From Hexactinellida sp. DTS-2022 (taxonomy: Eukaryota; Porifera; Hexactinellida): a stretch of 64,000 bases of DNA. Below, piece by piece: positions 1-12,199 of the stretch. The stretch lies in contig JAPNXP010000010.1 of NCBI GenBank assembly GCA_028753945.1, positions 4,343,042 through 4,407,041 on the forward strand, written 5' to 3'. Under the pieces are notes generated by a model that did not search any database, had not been told where the DNA came from, and worked only from the letters and a program-made list of their open reading frames with translations. The position numbers were made by a program, and so were the translations under genes. Position 1 is the stretch's first letter. Each line of letters starts with the position of its first letter.

Positions 1-1593
1 ACAGAAATTATCTTACTAAAGTGATATGACTTGACCTATTAGTAGATTGTTGTTATATTAAAAGTTATCATTGTAATAACTAACCAATTGAAACAAACTT
101 ACAAATTTTTTGATTGTGTCGTACATATTATCCCAATAATAGGTTTGTCTAATACAGGACATTGTAGCATTGAAGCTCGGGAGATCCACATAATTCGCCT
201 CCAGAATATTAGGAATTTGAGATTTGTGTGGTTATTCAAAACGTTAAAGATTAGCCCAATTGTTACGAATAACCTATAAGAGAAGTTCCTGATAATACGT
301 TTCTGAAATTTCATTCGTACGTGTAGTACACTTGGACATTAGTATAAACCCATCATACACGCATGTAACATTGTTGCATCTTGGATGTTGGATTTTGTTT
401 TTTGGTATTTCATGCAAACTTTGTTGCATGAATCTTGTTGCATGGAAATTCAGCAGTATTCTGTTTTTCTCAGTAGAAAACGCAACACTGTATGCAACAT
501 TGGTGCACGTTGCATGTCACCATTTGGCATGCAACTTTATTATATTCAAACAATTGCATGTAAGAACAATTTCGATAAAAACTTAATTAATTATAAAAAC
601 CTTAAACTAAGTTACTTTTAATTAATAAATATATTATTGGCTACGCTTCAAACAATATTCTATTCTATTACAATGCTGTTCGGATCTAGGTTGACTAATT
701 CATTGAAAATGGCAAGAATTATTGATTATTCATGAATGTTTATTGTGCTCACATTCAATTGTGGATCATTTAATACCAGCGGTAGCAGTAATATATGACT
801 CATTTCAGGTTCTTAAAGTAATACAATTGACAATTGTATCCAAGAAAATAGTGGAAACCACTATTTTATGAACATAAATTTTGAGTAAATCTTGAATGAT
901 TCATGAATTAGTCAACTTAGGTTCGGACGGATCATTATCAAATAAAGTGCTAATTTTTATTGCTTCATCTTAACTGAATAAGTTTCTTAAAACCAATTAT
1001 ATATGTTTTCAAAGAATAACTGCAGAACTGCAATATTAAATTTTCGAAAATGTATGTGATAATAAAAATTGAATTCTTACAATGGCTCTAATAGACAATA
1101 ATTTTGGAATGCAATGGGTTAAACGGAAATTTCCAATAATACAAAGAGTTGCTACCTTCCGAAACACCTCAAGGAATTGGTTTATTTCCATTATGGTGAA
1201 AATGACTTGAATAAAATTTTAAAATCACAGGTATGCATAGACGTTTTTTGTCTATTTCTTTGATTTTTGGATATTTAGTCTATTATTCTTCTATTTAGCG
1301 GTGATTTCCTAATATTATAATTCCTCAATCTTTACCTAGTAAAAAATTCTAGGTTTCTCACTATCTTTTCTTCTCGTAGTTACTAATGTATTTAAGGCAT
1401 TGACAGTTCGTTTTTAACATTATTTTTATTAAACTCTAAAAATTAAGCTTTTGGGTAAGTCAAAACTACAGAATGAATATTTTGATGTGGTAAATTCCAA
1501 GTAATTACAAACATAATTCTATTTGTTAATGTAAGTGTTGGGTCACTTTAAAACATACTATTATGTATAATATCAATAATTAATTCATCTAGA
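1..1593. other. non-coding, AT-rich
   Basis: I see no credible gene. Two local structures stand out. Positions 360-560 hold a cluster of GCATGCAA/TTGCATG-type words. Positions about 681-925 carry an imperfect inverted repeat whose arms share GTTGACTAATTCAT, probably an old foldback MITE without a recognisable target duplication. Confidence 0.5.
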
Positions 1594-1601
1594 CATACTT
1601 A

Positions 1602-1858
1602 CATGGGCGTAAACTTCATCAAAATACCCATGGTGCCACGACACTTTGTTCATTCCCTAGTTATATATTTTTCTGGATAACTATTCATTTTGTGTTTTTG
1701 TGTCTTAATTAAAAAATTATTTAGCTCGCCATCTGCTAAATTAAGTTTGTGGGGTTAATTTCGGTTTGAAAATGCCAGAGCCAGACACATTTGGCACCAT
1801 GACATCACAGCCGTCAGGGTGCCAGGCACCCGCCGCACACCCCAAGTTTACGCCCCTG
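1602..1858. mobile_element. hAT-type MITE, 257 bp
   Basis: The ends are inverted repeats: CATGGGCGTAAACTT on the left, and on the right the complement of CAGGGGCGTAAACTTGGGG. It is flanked on both sides by the exact 8-bp duplication CATACTTA (1594-1601 and 1859-1866). Short CA-GGG termini with an 8-bp duplication are the hAT signature. No transposase is encoded, so it is non-autonomous. Confidence 0.85.
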
Positions 1859-2109
1859 CATACTTATATGCAATTAAAATTATTAACCTAAAATAATTTT
1901 TAATTAGAAATCCCAAGATTACCCGTACGAACTGTTAACATGATTCTGTACCTGGTAAATATTTCAATCAGGCGGTTATTCCACAAAAGAGTAGTTGCCT
2001 ATGCTTCCCAAGTACCGTACCAAAAAACAATACAAATGGAGAACAAATAGTTTGTCATTCATAGTCAATTTTCTAAGAAAAATTCTTCCTCATCTGTATT
2101 TATTTAAAT

Positions 2110-2526
2110 CAGGGGTTCGCAAACTCGCCTTTTAGGCCGCATGCGGTTTGCTTCTTTAGTGCGGTCGGTAGCAGCAATGCCTAAACATGTTCTACTAGGG
2201 CAATCTTTAATTTTTGGTACATTTAAGGAATTTTAACATGCTTAATACTTGAAATTTGATATATTTTTATTTTATAATCTAATACTATAGGATTGCCATA
2301 TAACTGACTATTAACTCTAACCACAAATCAATTAATTAACGTGTATAAAAAATACTGGGGGCAAGCCCCGAGATCCCTTATAATTCGCTCACCTTGTTTC
2401 TTGGACACCCCATTTTGAACATTTCTGGATCCGCTAGTGATTCTTACACGTATAGTACGGCTATAAGCAATAGTTTCATACGAACCTAAATGTGGCTGGT
2501 ATGCTGCAAAAGTTTGCGAACCCCTG
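2110..2526. mobile_element. hAT-type MITE, 417 bp
   Basis: TIRs are CAGGGGTTCGCAAACT at the left and its complement at the right. The exact 8-bp duplication ATTTAAAT lies at 2102-2109 and 2527-2534. The termini closely resemble Charlie-like hAT MITEs. It is non-coding. Confidence 0.9.
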
Positions 2527-2534
2527 ATTTAAAT

Positions 2535-4000
2535 GGTGTATTAATTTTTCAAGTTTAAATGCTACTACGAAGTGAATCAGTACAGTATGTTCTTTCTAAT
2601 AGTCCACCAGTTGGAAAAGGTGCACTGGTATGGAGAACATGCCTATTAAAGAATTCAAACCTTAAGTTCACTTTTGGTGGGAAATATAGAAAACTTCTTG
2701 TCCGTTGGATAGGTAACAAACTTCACATTCTCCTTACAATTGGATTTGCTACTAAGTTGTAGGAATTAGTTAATCGAATCTTACATATGTTGATTATATG
2801 GGAAGTGTCTGACACCATTTTTTTGCCAAAGCCTCCAAGTAATATTTCTAAATGTTTTCAAACATTGAAGTGGTGATGGGATTCGAATTAATTAGTTTTG
2901 TTTATAGAAACAAAAGCTTTATAGTGATACCATATTATATAAAGTCATTAAAAGGTTCTTGTTGTTTTTCGGATAATATTGTATTTTGGATCGAATTGTA
3001 TATCTAGATCATGTTAGAGCAACGCCTTTAGGAATCATTTATTCATAGCGAATAACTTCTGTATTACTGACATAGAACCTACCTCCACTTAACTATTGGT
3101 ATTGCGAGAAACGCCTTTTCAAAGGTTATCTTTTACTCAATCCGTTAAAATTAACGAATAACCTTTTTGTTTCAATGCAGCATGTAGATCGATAATTGCA
3201 TTGTTAGTAATGATTGAAGCATTAAATTTTTGTTTGAAACACCGAGCGTTTTATAACGGCTTCCATGTTGTAAGTAATTCATTCATCCCCAATAATTCTG
3301 CAAATGTTCAACAATTCTGCGAATCGATAGCATTACCCATCGGTTAGGCTGAAAACAGGGTTTCATCCAGGCGTGAGAGACGCGCCCCTAGCCGCGTAAA
3401 ATTTAAAGAAACTTTTCTAGGCGGACAAAAATCGATTGATGCTCCCATAGACTTTATACAAATTGAATATTTTTCCGCGTGTGATCGAGCTCAAACTTTT
3501 TCTAGGCGCCCTAATTATTTTTCCTGGATGAAAGCTTGGCTTAAGTGTTCCTTTGCAATAACAATTTGCTTGCTGGAGAGTTACAAAATAATCAGCCTTT
3601 AGATATTGGCGTTTTACAGTTATTTCCGATTCCAAAACTACTATTGGTAGATCGCTGAATGCTTATTATCAACGTCATGGAGTGTCTAATAATTCAGTTT
3701 AGTAGCTTTATCCCAAGTGAAAATTCAATTAATGATCAAAAAGATGCTCTTTGAGGAGTTTAGACCAACATCATGACCTTCTAGTCCAACGTCGTGACCT
3801 TCTAGGACAATGAATCCTGGAGGGACAACTCAACTCTAGCGATAATAGAAAATGAAGTATCATTAAGTAAATTATAACGAATATAAATTTACGAGGTAGA
3901 TCGTATCTAAAACATATATATTTGTACGTGTAGTAATATTTTTTCTGAATGCAATGGTTTTTTAAATAAGATATAATCTCATAAATGTTATCTTATGGCA
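2535..4000. other. non-coding stretch
   Basis: No supported gene. A 72-codon open frame at 3417-3635 (minus) has no recognisable motif, no splice signals and no paralogue in the window, so I do not call it. A short near-tandem phrase around a 'TGACCTTCTAG' core occurs at about 3773-3806. Confidence 0.4.
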
Positions 4001-4019
4001 ACCTCTTAGATCACTATAT

Positions 4020-4440
4020 AGTCTCACCTTAACTTCGCGGGAGAACAAAACAACACTCCAACCGCCTCGCGGTTGGTGTGTGGTTTAATTAATACATACT
4101 ACTAAGTACTAACGAAAAATATATCATAAATGGCTTAAATGTCAATTTATACAATATAAATTTTTAATGGTTACGTCATCATGTGGTATTGATTTGGCAT
4201 ATTTATAATCTTGTGTGACCAACATGTCCGCATCTTTGATGTACATGTTCAATCAAATTTTCAGATTTTTATCTCTTCGGGGGAGCGAATAATCGAATTA
4301 TGTGCGATTAGGGAATTTTTACGCTTCTCATAGTGTGACAATGTCATATTAACTTGTGGAGTAGTGATAAATTTTCAGTGGAATTATCAACCTTTTATTC
4401 GGGGTCAAAGGTTACCTATATCTGTTGAAACAGAGGCGGT
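4020..4440 (+). repeat. hairpin-bearing dispersed repeat, copy 1
   Basis: Copy of a dispersed family also found at 7608-7870, 31445-31800 and 50975-51380. Each copy has a GC-rich hairpin (here AACCGC..GCGGTT, about 4058-4072) followed by TGTGGTTTA-like sequence. The shared ~300-bp body includes 'ACGTCATCA', 'ATTATGTGCGATTAG' and a final 'AAAGGTTACC'. No coding capacity is visible. The stem-loop recalls Helitron 3' ends, but the class is not established. Confidence 0.55.
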
Positions 4441-4469
4441 GCGAAGGTGAGGTCTGTGCGCAAATATAT

Positions 4470-4615
4470 ACAGTCAACTCCAGTTATATCCATGCCCAAG
4501 CAGGATATAACGAAGTAGCTGCTTATAACAAAGTCGTTCATGGACCGGAATTCCTTCTATATTATTGCATTATTAAAACTTCGGTTACAACGAAATGAAT
4601 ATAACGAAAATATAT
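4470..4615. mobile_element. truncated pogo-like MITE
   Basis: It begins TA-CAGTCAACTCCAGTTATAT and continues with 'ATAACGAA' and 'GTTACAACGAAATG' phrases shared with the complete copy at 15624-15998. The opposite terminus is not recognisable, so this is a decayed or truncated copy. Confidence 0.6.
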
Positions 4616-4691
4616 ACTGCATCCTTGTGTTTTTAGTAGCAATATTATCAAAAAGCTTTACCTAAGTTGTTTATTATGATTTAATAGAAGA

Positions 4692-4779
4692 GTTAGGTAT
4701 CACTGGATTACGTAATCACGAATTCATACATTCTGTAAAATGTATGAATTCGTGATTGCGTAATCCAGTGATACCTAAC
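4692..4779. repeat. near-perfect 41-bp-arm hairpin
   Basis: Left arm 4692-4732 and right arm 4739-4779 are complementary over 41 bases with a single mismatch, separated by a 6-base loop (CTGTAA). The arms contain GAATTCATACATT. It lies about 40 bp upstream of the 4822 exon acceptor. It could be a very young foldback insertion or an RNA hairpin. Confidence 0.85.
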
Positions 4780-4821
4780 CTTGGGCGGACACTTTATTAC
4801 CACTTGTACATATTCTTGTAG

Positions 4822-5178
4822 TCTGAAGTGGAAGAATCAGTCTCTCTCAATGAACATACTCAATTAAATAGGGAATATTCCACTTTATGCAGAAAATTCG
4901 ATTTAACTCTCGGTTGTAAGATTGATTGTTACATCTCTGAAGAGGATTATATTTGCCATGATTCGGAAAACGCGAAATTGCTACTGCACATTGATCAACT
5001 TCAGGAAAACCTTATTAATAACGAGAACAGGAGTGTTTTTATTGGTAAAGAATATTACTATATTGTTGTTCTAACCATAATTGTGTTTAGTATTTATGCA
5101 GTACGTGGACAACATTATTTCGACAAGCCATTTAGGAGTCACTATTTTTGGAATCAGTACTCTCAGCATAATCAATAA
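4822..5178 (+). CDS. terminal exon, probable tail-anchored membrane protein
   Basis: I do not recognise the protein. The frame opens right after a good acceptor (CATATTCTTGTAG, ending 4821) and stays open for 118 codons to a stop at 5178, which suggests a last exon whose upstream exons lie outside the window. The first ~75 residues are polar and acidic with few hydrophobics. A single hydrophobic segment, YYYIVVLTIIVFSIYAV, lies near residue 80, followed by a ~25-residue aromatic- and His-rich tail. That layout fits a C-terminal membrane anchor. An AATAAA lies 120 bp downstream. There is no ATG at the exon start, consistent with an internal splice junction. It could still be a chance open frame, but acceptor, length, membrane segment and poly(A) site agree. 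Confidence 0.5.
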   Translation, partial: SEVEESVSLNEHTQLNREYSTLCRKFDLTLGCKIDCYISEEDYICHDSENAKLLLHIDQLQENLINNENRSVFIGKEYYYIVVLTIIVFSIYAVRGQHYFDKPFRSHYFWNQYSQHNQ

Positions 5179-5298
5179 TATTCTTGCAAATCTCAGGATC
5201 CTTTGTTTTGGTGATTAAATTATACACTAGCTCATTTTATGAATTCTCACATTTCTGGTTAAATTTACTCATTGTCAACATAATGAGCTCATTATCTC

Positions 5299-5304
5299 AA
5301 TAAA
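5299..5304 (+). terminator. candidate poly(A) signal
   Basis: AATAAA 120 bp downstream of the stop of the 4822-5178 exon, same strand. In AT-rich DNA the hexamer is common, so support comes mainly from position. Confidence 0.35.
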
Positions 5305-6245
5305 TTAATACCCAGTAAAATAGTTTCCAGTTGAAATAATTTTGGTCATTGATTTGAATTCTACTTATCCAAATATTTTGACTGAAGCATGAAGAATTAA
5401 ACATTGACTGTAAACTTTGAATACTGATCTTGTTGTAGATTAATATTAAAATCCAGTCTTCGAATGCAATTTTGTCTAGTCTTTCCAGTGGCATACATGG
5501 TACAATTTGCACTGGTACTAGAAGTGGAACATTCAATTTTTAATATTTTTCTAGGCTATATGGGTTAGCAGAATCCAAATCCATGCTTAAAATCTCTAAC
5601 CTAATGGTTACTAATTTATAGACTATTTAAGATTTTTGCTCTATATCATGGTAATTATGTAATACAACTGAAAAAGGCACCCTGAAAAATCATTAATATA
5701 TTTTGAAATTTTTATTTAATTTAATATCTATTAAAATTTACATTATATCGGGGGCACTTTCATTCCAATTATTAGCTAAATTAGCCGTATTTTGTATACC
5801 ATGTTGATTGATTTTATTTTATCAATTCCTTAAACATACCGATCAATTCCTTAAGGTTTAAACATACCGACTCTGCCAATATTGGCTGAATGGTGGAATT
5901 CTTGATATTTAAATTATTATTGAGGCTAGAGCAATTGGACTATACCCAAGCTACTGTGCAAATTTCACATTAACACAAAGGACACCAAGTATTATTCAAT
6001 GCACAAAACCAATTCTTATTGTCCCAGTTCTACATTTACACTGACTTCATTATTGTTATCGTTATTGTTATTATTATTATTATTGTGCCGACTACTATAT
6101 AATAGAAGGTATTGATATCAGTGCCTTAATTATTTTTGACTGTGCCTGAAACTGTCCACATACGTAATGGATATGGGTCAGTATAGAAATGACTTCCTTG
6201 GGGTGTCAATTGTTTTTTATGATTTTATTGTCCTTGTCCTCTGTA
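5305..6245. other. non-coding stretch
   Basis: No supported gene. A short ATT microsatellite at about 6056-6083 runs into 'GTGCCGACTACTATATAATAG', a palindrome-like phrase seen again at about 17965, 23380 and 29170. Confidence 0.4.
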
Positions 6246-6253
6246 CTGACCAG

Positions 6254-6554
6254 CAGTGCTCGACAAAATGAAATTTAGATGGTGGCTAATTAAGCCACCA
6301 CCTCACTTTTTCTGGTGGCTAAAGAATAATCAACGGCCGGTTTAACAAACCACTGATGGCTTGACAAACTTCTGATGCCGTAAAACAACACTAATATTCA
6401 TAACCAATAATTCAACGAACAATTTAATCTACACAACATCAAATAATTCCACAATGAATGGTGGATTAATTAAGCCACCAAAGTTGAAATTTGGTGGCTT
6501 AAGAAAGATTTTTGGTGGCTAACGCCACCAAACCACCTAATTTGTCGAGCACTG
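6254..6554. mobile_element. hAT-type MITE, 301 bp
   Basis: TIR CAGTGCTCGACAAA at both ends, inverted, with the exact 8-bp duplication CTGACCAG at 6246-6253 and 6555-6562. The interior holds several copies of GGTGGCT/AGCCACC in both orientations, likely subterminal transposase-binding repeats. Confidence 0.9.
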
Positions 6555-6562
6555 CTGACCAG

Positions 6563-7600
6563 AGTTTGATTAGATAGAGCTCAAATTTTATTCACCCAGT
6601 CATTTCATTTAATCTATATATACACCTGGGATCAGGATTATTGATATAATAAGTTATAAGTTAGATAATTATACACTACCTGGACTTCATTAATAAACTA
6701 TTATGTATTTACTGAGCATTTAGGCCTTGATTAAGTATATTTATGATAGCTCTCAAGTTTCAACGATACATCATTCGCCATGATGTATCTTCCAACATTT
6801 TTGGCGGATGTCTGACTGATTCAACTTGGATAATTTTAAACGGATTTCTGTCCCAAACCCGATCATTTTGCCTAATCGTCGGATACAAAAGCTCCAAAGT
6901 GCACTCATCACTAGATATGAATCTCTCCCTATCTATACTTGTCCATTTCTGTTCAAGAGTAATTTCAAATTCTGTTTTTTGTTAATTTCTGGTGTGTTTC
7001 TTTTATAAGCTTTTGCTCTAATTGTGTCGCGAAAAGACAGTTAATCGTCTTTTTAATGGGTACAGACATATATTACTCTATACCTATTAAACCGATTCCG
7101 AACTGTCCGAATAGTTTCTCCAAGAGTGTTGGCGGCTGTTTTCTGCATAGAAATCATACGAATCCCTCGCTCTCGAACAGTAAGTCACGATTTGAGCACA
7201 TCCATGTGATGAAAATTGATTGGGTGTAAAAAAACGAAATATCAAAAATTGTAGAGTATTTGTTTGTGAACAAAGTCATTTGATATACATATGTATATTG
7301 GCTTATGTATATTGGCTTATGTATATTGAAATACTAAGAGGAAATATTTTTAACACATATAAATATTTATAGCTATATCCGCTAACTTTATTCTATTGGT
7401 ACATTACTAGTTATTTTATCTATTCTAAATTTAACCGCACACTTATACTATACATTTTAGAGTGTAAATTACCGACGACGCATTAATATTATATGAAATA
7501 CGGACTATTCGTTATGAGTACTTTGGTGATATCGGTATTTTAATATTTTCGAAGGACTACTATCTACTACTAACAATAATATAATTGATTGTATTAGCGA
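6563..7600. other. non-coding stretch
   Basis: No supported gene. A small tandem repeat of about 16 bp (unit TATGTATATTGGCTTA, ~2.5 copies) lies at about 7287-7330. Confidence 0.4.
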
Positions 7601-7607
7601 TTCTTTA

Positions 7608-7870
7608 TAATACTAGCGCGCTTCGCATGCTAGGTCGCTTAGCGGCAGAACACAATCACAAACCAATCGCTTCTCGATTGGTTTATGGTTTATACTTCTA
7701 AGTTCTAACATTAATTATGAAACTTAAATAGGCATAAAATAGTCAAATTTGACAATTTGAAATTTTTATTGTTACGTAATCATGTGGTAATGAGTATGCA
7801 TATTGATAATATGGTGTTACCATTCTGCATGTAAAATTCAAAACTATATTCTAGCTTTCTTTATACGAAA
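7608..7870 (+). repeat. hairpin-bearing dispersed repeat, copy 2
   Basis: Same family as 4020-4440. The hairpin here is AAACCAATCG..CGATTGGTTT: the stem sequence differs from copy 1 but pairing is kept. The body shares 'TTACGTAATCATGTGGTA'. Confidence 0.55.
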
Positions 7871-8469
7871 CACTATTTTGGAATGCAAAAACAAATATTT
7901 AATGAGCTCATTATCTATATATTTGGTTACAACCTCAAAAATACTTACAGTTGCAATAATCTTCTAAAATTATTATCCCTGATATACAATTTATGAGTTC
8001 CATCATATTGAAACCCATTTTACTGTGTACTTCTATTGAAATGTTGGTGAAAGTAGAAAATGAATGTTGTAATTATTGATCCGTATAAATACTTGTGTTG
8101 CATCTAATTTATACTGAAATGGACAATTGAGTAGGTAATTTTGAATACTGCCAGTATATAATAAAGTGACATTGTAATTATTAGAAATTCCTTACTTGGT
8201 TTTATTCTTCTGTACTCTAAACCGCATGTGGTTTGAACCCATTTTGAGCTGTAATTTATAATACAGTGCCACTCGATTTCTGAATGAAGTAAATATGCAA
8301 TGAAGGGACTAACATGTACGATGCATCTTTTTTCTACAAAAACATGTCGCATATACAAATAGAACGGTGTTCTATTTATATGAAACAAAATTGCATCGTG
8401 CATACATTGGAGACGTTGGTTCCTGGCTCGTCGTCTCGTTTATGCGAATTTTTAGACAATGTGTTATTA
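7871..8469. other. non-coding stretch
   Basis: Small open frames only, on both strands around 8100-8550. They overlap each other and partly the MITE that follows. I find no motif or splice evidence for a gene. Confidence 0.4.
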
Positions 8470-8476
8470 AGTCGCC

Positions 8477-9286
8477 CATGGCCTACTATATAATACGGCT
8501 AGATAAGTCAAGTATTTGCCATTTTATTTCCAGGCCAGTGTTTACTTTCTAATTGCTCGTAAAATATATCACCTATTGTCATGGAATAAACTAAACTTAG
8601 GTTTTCAAATACGCTGGAAACATCTAAAATACTTTTGAGAATGATTTCTCATCGGATTTAACCACAATGACGTAATCAAATATACATACCCATATATGGT
8701 AATGATGTTAAATAAATGTTAATTTTTTAGATAATTTGAGAATCTAACTTTGCCGTTTTTGTCCTAATGCATTTTTCTTGTAAAAAAACTAACTACAGTA
8801 ACAAATTATGTCATTCCTTTCACTCAAATTCTTTTCAACGTCAATGTAAGTAAATAATTATGCTATTGTTATCAAACCATATGTTTTGTATTTTTTTGAA
8901 ATGTATAGTTAGATTTTAATCTAAGTCTTAAAAGTGCTGTTTGACGACGTACATGTTGCCCAGTCAGTTTAATGACCGTTCTTGGGACTTATTTAGCTAA
9001 TGTTCACAAAATCTATACTTCAATCTCTACTTCAAATCTCTACTTCATAATTAGTATTAATTACCATTTATGGGTATGTATATTTGATTACGTCATTGTG
9101 GTTTAATCCGATGAGAAATCATTCTCAAAAGTATTTTAGATGTTTCCAGCGTATTTGAAAACCTAAGTTTAGTTTATTCCATGACGATAGGTAATTTATT
9201 TTACGAGCAATTAGAAAGTAAACACTGCCCCGGAAATAAAATGACAAATACTTGACTTATCTAGCCGTATACTATAGTAGGCCATG
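8477..9286. mobile_element. long-TIR MITE with 7-bp duplication, copy 1
   Basis: An 810-bp non-coding element. The ends are CATGGCCTACTATA and its complement, and inverted similarity extends about 220 bp inward (8477-8700 against 9066-9286). It is flanked by AGTCGCC at 8470-8476 and 9287-9293. A second copy lies at 41671-42363 with its own 7-bp duplication (GTTCAAC). The duplication length matches the P-type element at 21158-26808, whose termini start CGTGACC, suggesting but not proving P-type mobilisation. Confidence 0.85.
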
Positions 9287-9293
9287 AGTCGCC

Positions 9294-9982
9294 CAATTAA
9301 GTCGCCCCAACAATGTGTTAGGGCGACTTAATAATGTCTCAATTAACTGGAGGTATAAAGTAGGATTCCTCTGAATCGCTTATTTTACCCAAATTAGTTT
9401 TTATTGGATTTGTGGACAGCATAGCTCTCCCTAGTACACACAACAAATTTATAAGCGAAATATTAAGTTCTTTATATTGCCCTTTGGTTGTGGGACCATT
9501 TAGTGCCCCAGTTCAGGAGAAGGTTTTGCTATATGAATAGAGTAGATTTCCAAATATAAGTATTAGAAACAGAAAACTCAACTATTTGAAACAGCCAAAG
9601 AACTGTTCTTTCAAATACACATAATTATCTATTTATCCATTGATCATATTTGATATATTAATAGATTGTGTCGCTGCTATAAAACCAATTTCTATTAATT
9701 TGCATTTGTATCATGTATTTGACTCGATATATAAGTGAATCATGGATTTGCTATTACAAATTATACTGTGGTATTTGAGGCGTACTAGTTAAATCCAGGG
9801 TTAATGGTTCAGCCCCAGTTTATATGAGGATGCCGTCAGGTGGAATCTCATTATCATTATCTCATTATTTGATGAGATGATGGTAATGGAATGTTTTGGC
9901 ATAGTTAGCGCATATAGCGCATCAAATATCCAATATTTGTCGATTTATGCCTATCAGTGGTAATCCGATAATTTTCGGATGG
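9294..9982. other. non-coding stretch
   Basis: I see no gene, no terminal repeats and no long tandem array here. Confidence 0.4.
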
Positions 9983-9990
9983 AGTATGGG

Positions 9991-10804
9991 CAGAGACGGA
10001 TTAACGGACCCTGGGGCCCCGGGCGGTAAGTAAACTATGGGCCCCTTTAACATACAATACTTTCAAATATCCACGAAAGTGCTTATCCAAATGTGAAAGT
10101 ACTTAGTATGTGAAGTACGTCAGTAACTTATGCATTGAACTGAATTGGTAAAATATTTAACTATTCTTGAAAAGAAAAGAAAATTATACAGTATAAGCGA
10201 AATTGTGAATTAATGAGGTTTTGAAATTTATTTCAACATTTTTGAAAAATAGCCACGCTTTCACTGTCAATGTAATTATATTATGTTTTAAAATTATTAG
10301 TTGATCTCTAATTAGGACTCAAGTACAACCACAATATATAGCCCAAGAAGCACCTAGGATTTTATAAAAATAGAATGTATTGCATGAAGTCAATAATGTC
10401 CCTAGGGCGGCCATTTTTAAAATCTAAGATTGCTTTAGCAGCTCATTAGTTTAGACTTTAACAGAGGCGTGCTGGGTCCAAGGGGCCCAGGCGGGATTAT
10501 CTTCCAAAAGGGCCCTGGTTCGGGCCAAAAGGGCTGAAATTTTTTCGTGGGCTCATAGGGCCCACGGTAAGCAACTTTCCTGGTGGTCCGGGCGGTTGGC
10601 CCGGGCGGGATTCCCGCCTGCCTTGTTTGGCCAGCAAGCCCCTGGACTTTAAAATCTTCAAGTATGCTAGTTATTTCTAGAATTTACCCCGAGATTTGAT
10701 ATTTTTTCTTACTAGTTAGAGTTTGCTTTATCAATTTGTATGGGCCCCCTTTAAGCGTGGGCCCCGGGCGGCCGACCTATCCGCCCATGCCTTATCCGCC
10801 ACTG
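9991..10804. mobile_element. hAT-type element, 814 bp (outer)
   Basis: Termini CAGAGACGGATTAA at the left and, inverted, CAGTGGCGGATAAGG at the right, with the exact 8-bp duplication AGTATGGG at 9983-9990 and 10805-10812. GC-rich phrases (GGGGCCCCGGGCGG) lie near both ends. No transposase. It carries a younger hAT MITE at 10462-10644. Confidence 0.85.
10462..10644. mobile_element. hAT-type MITE nested in another hAT MITE
   Basis: A 183-bp element starting CAGAGGCGTGCTGGG and ending CCAGCAAGCCCCTG, with the exact 8-bp duplication GACTTTAA at 10454-10461 and 10645-10652. Its nested position makes it younger than the element at 9991-10804. Confidence 0.85.
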
Positions 10805-10812
10805 AGTATGGG

Positions 10813-11800
10813 CTCCCAAATGTCACTCAAACTGTCTCAAATAGTGGACAGTGCGTGCCCAGGCGTATCTCAAAAGATTAATCTTATGACACTATGAACA
10901 AGGTGGATCATGAATCGAGGAGAAAATGCATTTATTAATAAATTAATTGTCCAAAGTAATTACATATTTTAAATGTTGGGAAAAAGTGACCAATGTAGCA
11001 GAAATATACAAAAGATCAACTATATAACTTCAAAAAAAGTGTGCAACTGACAGTTGGATACTAGTGTAATACAGAAACGTCGCCATTGGGGAGATTATTC
11101 ACTGGTCAAACTTTTGTAACTACGTATTTCATTGCTCTGATGCATTGATGCGATTAAATTATAATACGCTGCGCTCGCTAGTCTGGGAATTTAATATACA
11201 CTTATACTGAAACGAATTACACCTACCAAATCATTGTATTATGTCTGTAAAGATATACGATCATGTTATTTATCTTATTAAGTTTGACATAAACCCACAT
11301 AATCACTTAGGAACAGAGAAAATATTGAATTTTGCAGATTGTACAGGGAACCTTTGTACGATTGAATAGGCAGTGTTAATTTACACAAAACAAACTGCTA
11401 CATTTTGAGGGTGTAGACATTTTCAGGTATTATTCGACAGACAATCAATAATTTTTCCCAACTAGTAATCAATATGCAAATTTAATACATCCCTGAAAAT
11501 CCATGTACTAGTGTACAGGAATCCCTGTACGCTTGACAGGAATGGACTGTTAGTCATCTAGTTACACCTTATAGCATATTCCTACTTATTTTCGCAATTT
11601 AGGTTCTAACTTCTAATATACTGTTTTACAAACTCAATACACCTTTTACTTCTTCAATAGATATCAATTGTTGCGTATTAATGTTTGTCATAATTTCTAC
11701 TTTTGTTATAGCTAATTGTAGCTATTTTAAAGTGCGTTAATTGTTAATTTAAGAAAGAAATAACCAATAGCGACAATAATGACAACAACGCGCTTTACAT
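10813..11800. other. non-coding stretch
   Basis: No gene seen. 'ATACGCTGCGCTCGCTAG' near 11164 resembles the GC-rich start of the hairpin-bearing repeat family, but its body is missing. Confidence 0.4.
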
Positions 11801-11804
11801 TCGA

Positions 11805-12195
11805 AATGTAACGAACGAACCTTTTTCTAAGCGAACGAATATTCGAATATTCGTTCGTTTGGATGACTAAGCATTGAACCAATTTCTAGAGACAAAATAC
11901 ATTGGAAAATAGGTTTTTGATAATGTTAGAATGGTATAATAATAGTTACAAAGTGTATTATACACAAGTTAACTTATAATCATCTAGTTTAAGTGGGAAT
12001 TTATATTTACGATATCTCTAAGCTATACAAAGTCTTGTTGTTGTCCAAAATTAGTTAACGAATATCCGTTTCAATCTAATATTTGTCCAAACGAATATTC
12101 GTTTCGTAACTAATATTCGTTTGCAAACGAACGAATATTCGTTCAATCATTTGAACGAATATTCGAATATTCGGTATATTCGTTTCAGCCCTAAT
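11805..12195. repeat. cluster of ACGAATATTCGT palindromes
   Basis: About eight to ten occurrences of (A)CGAATATTCG(T) and variants, in both halves of a ~390-bp segment ending 'TTCGTTTCAGCCCTAAT'. That end resembles an inverted hAT terminus (CAGGGCTGAAACG missing its first base). The other terminus is not clear, so I call a palindrome-rich MITE-like repeat only. Confidence 0.45.
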
Positions 12196-12199
12196 TATA

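Noticed and set aside
3417..3635. 72-codon minus-strand frame
   Set aside because: No motif, splice signal or paralogue; chance expected in this length of DNA.
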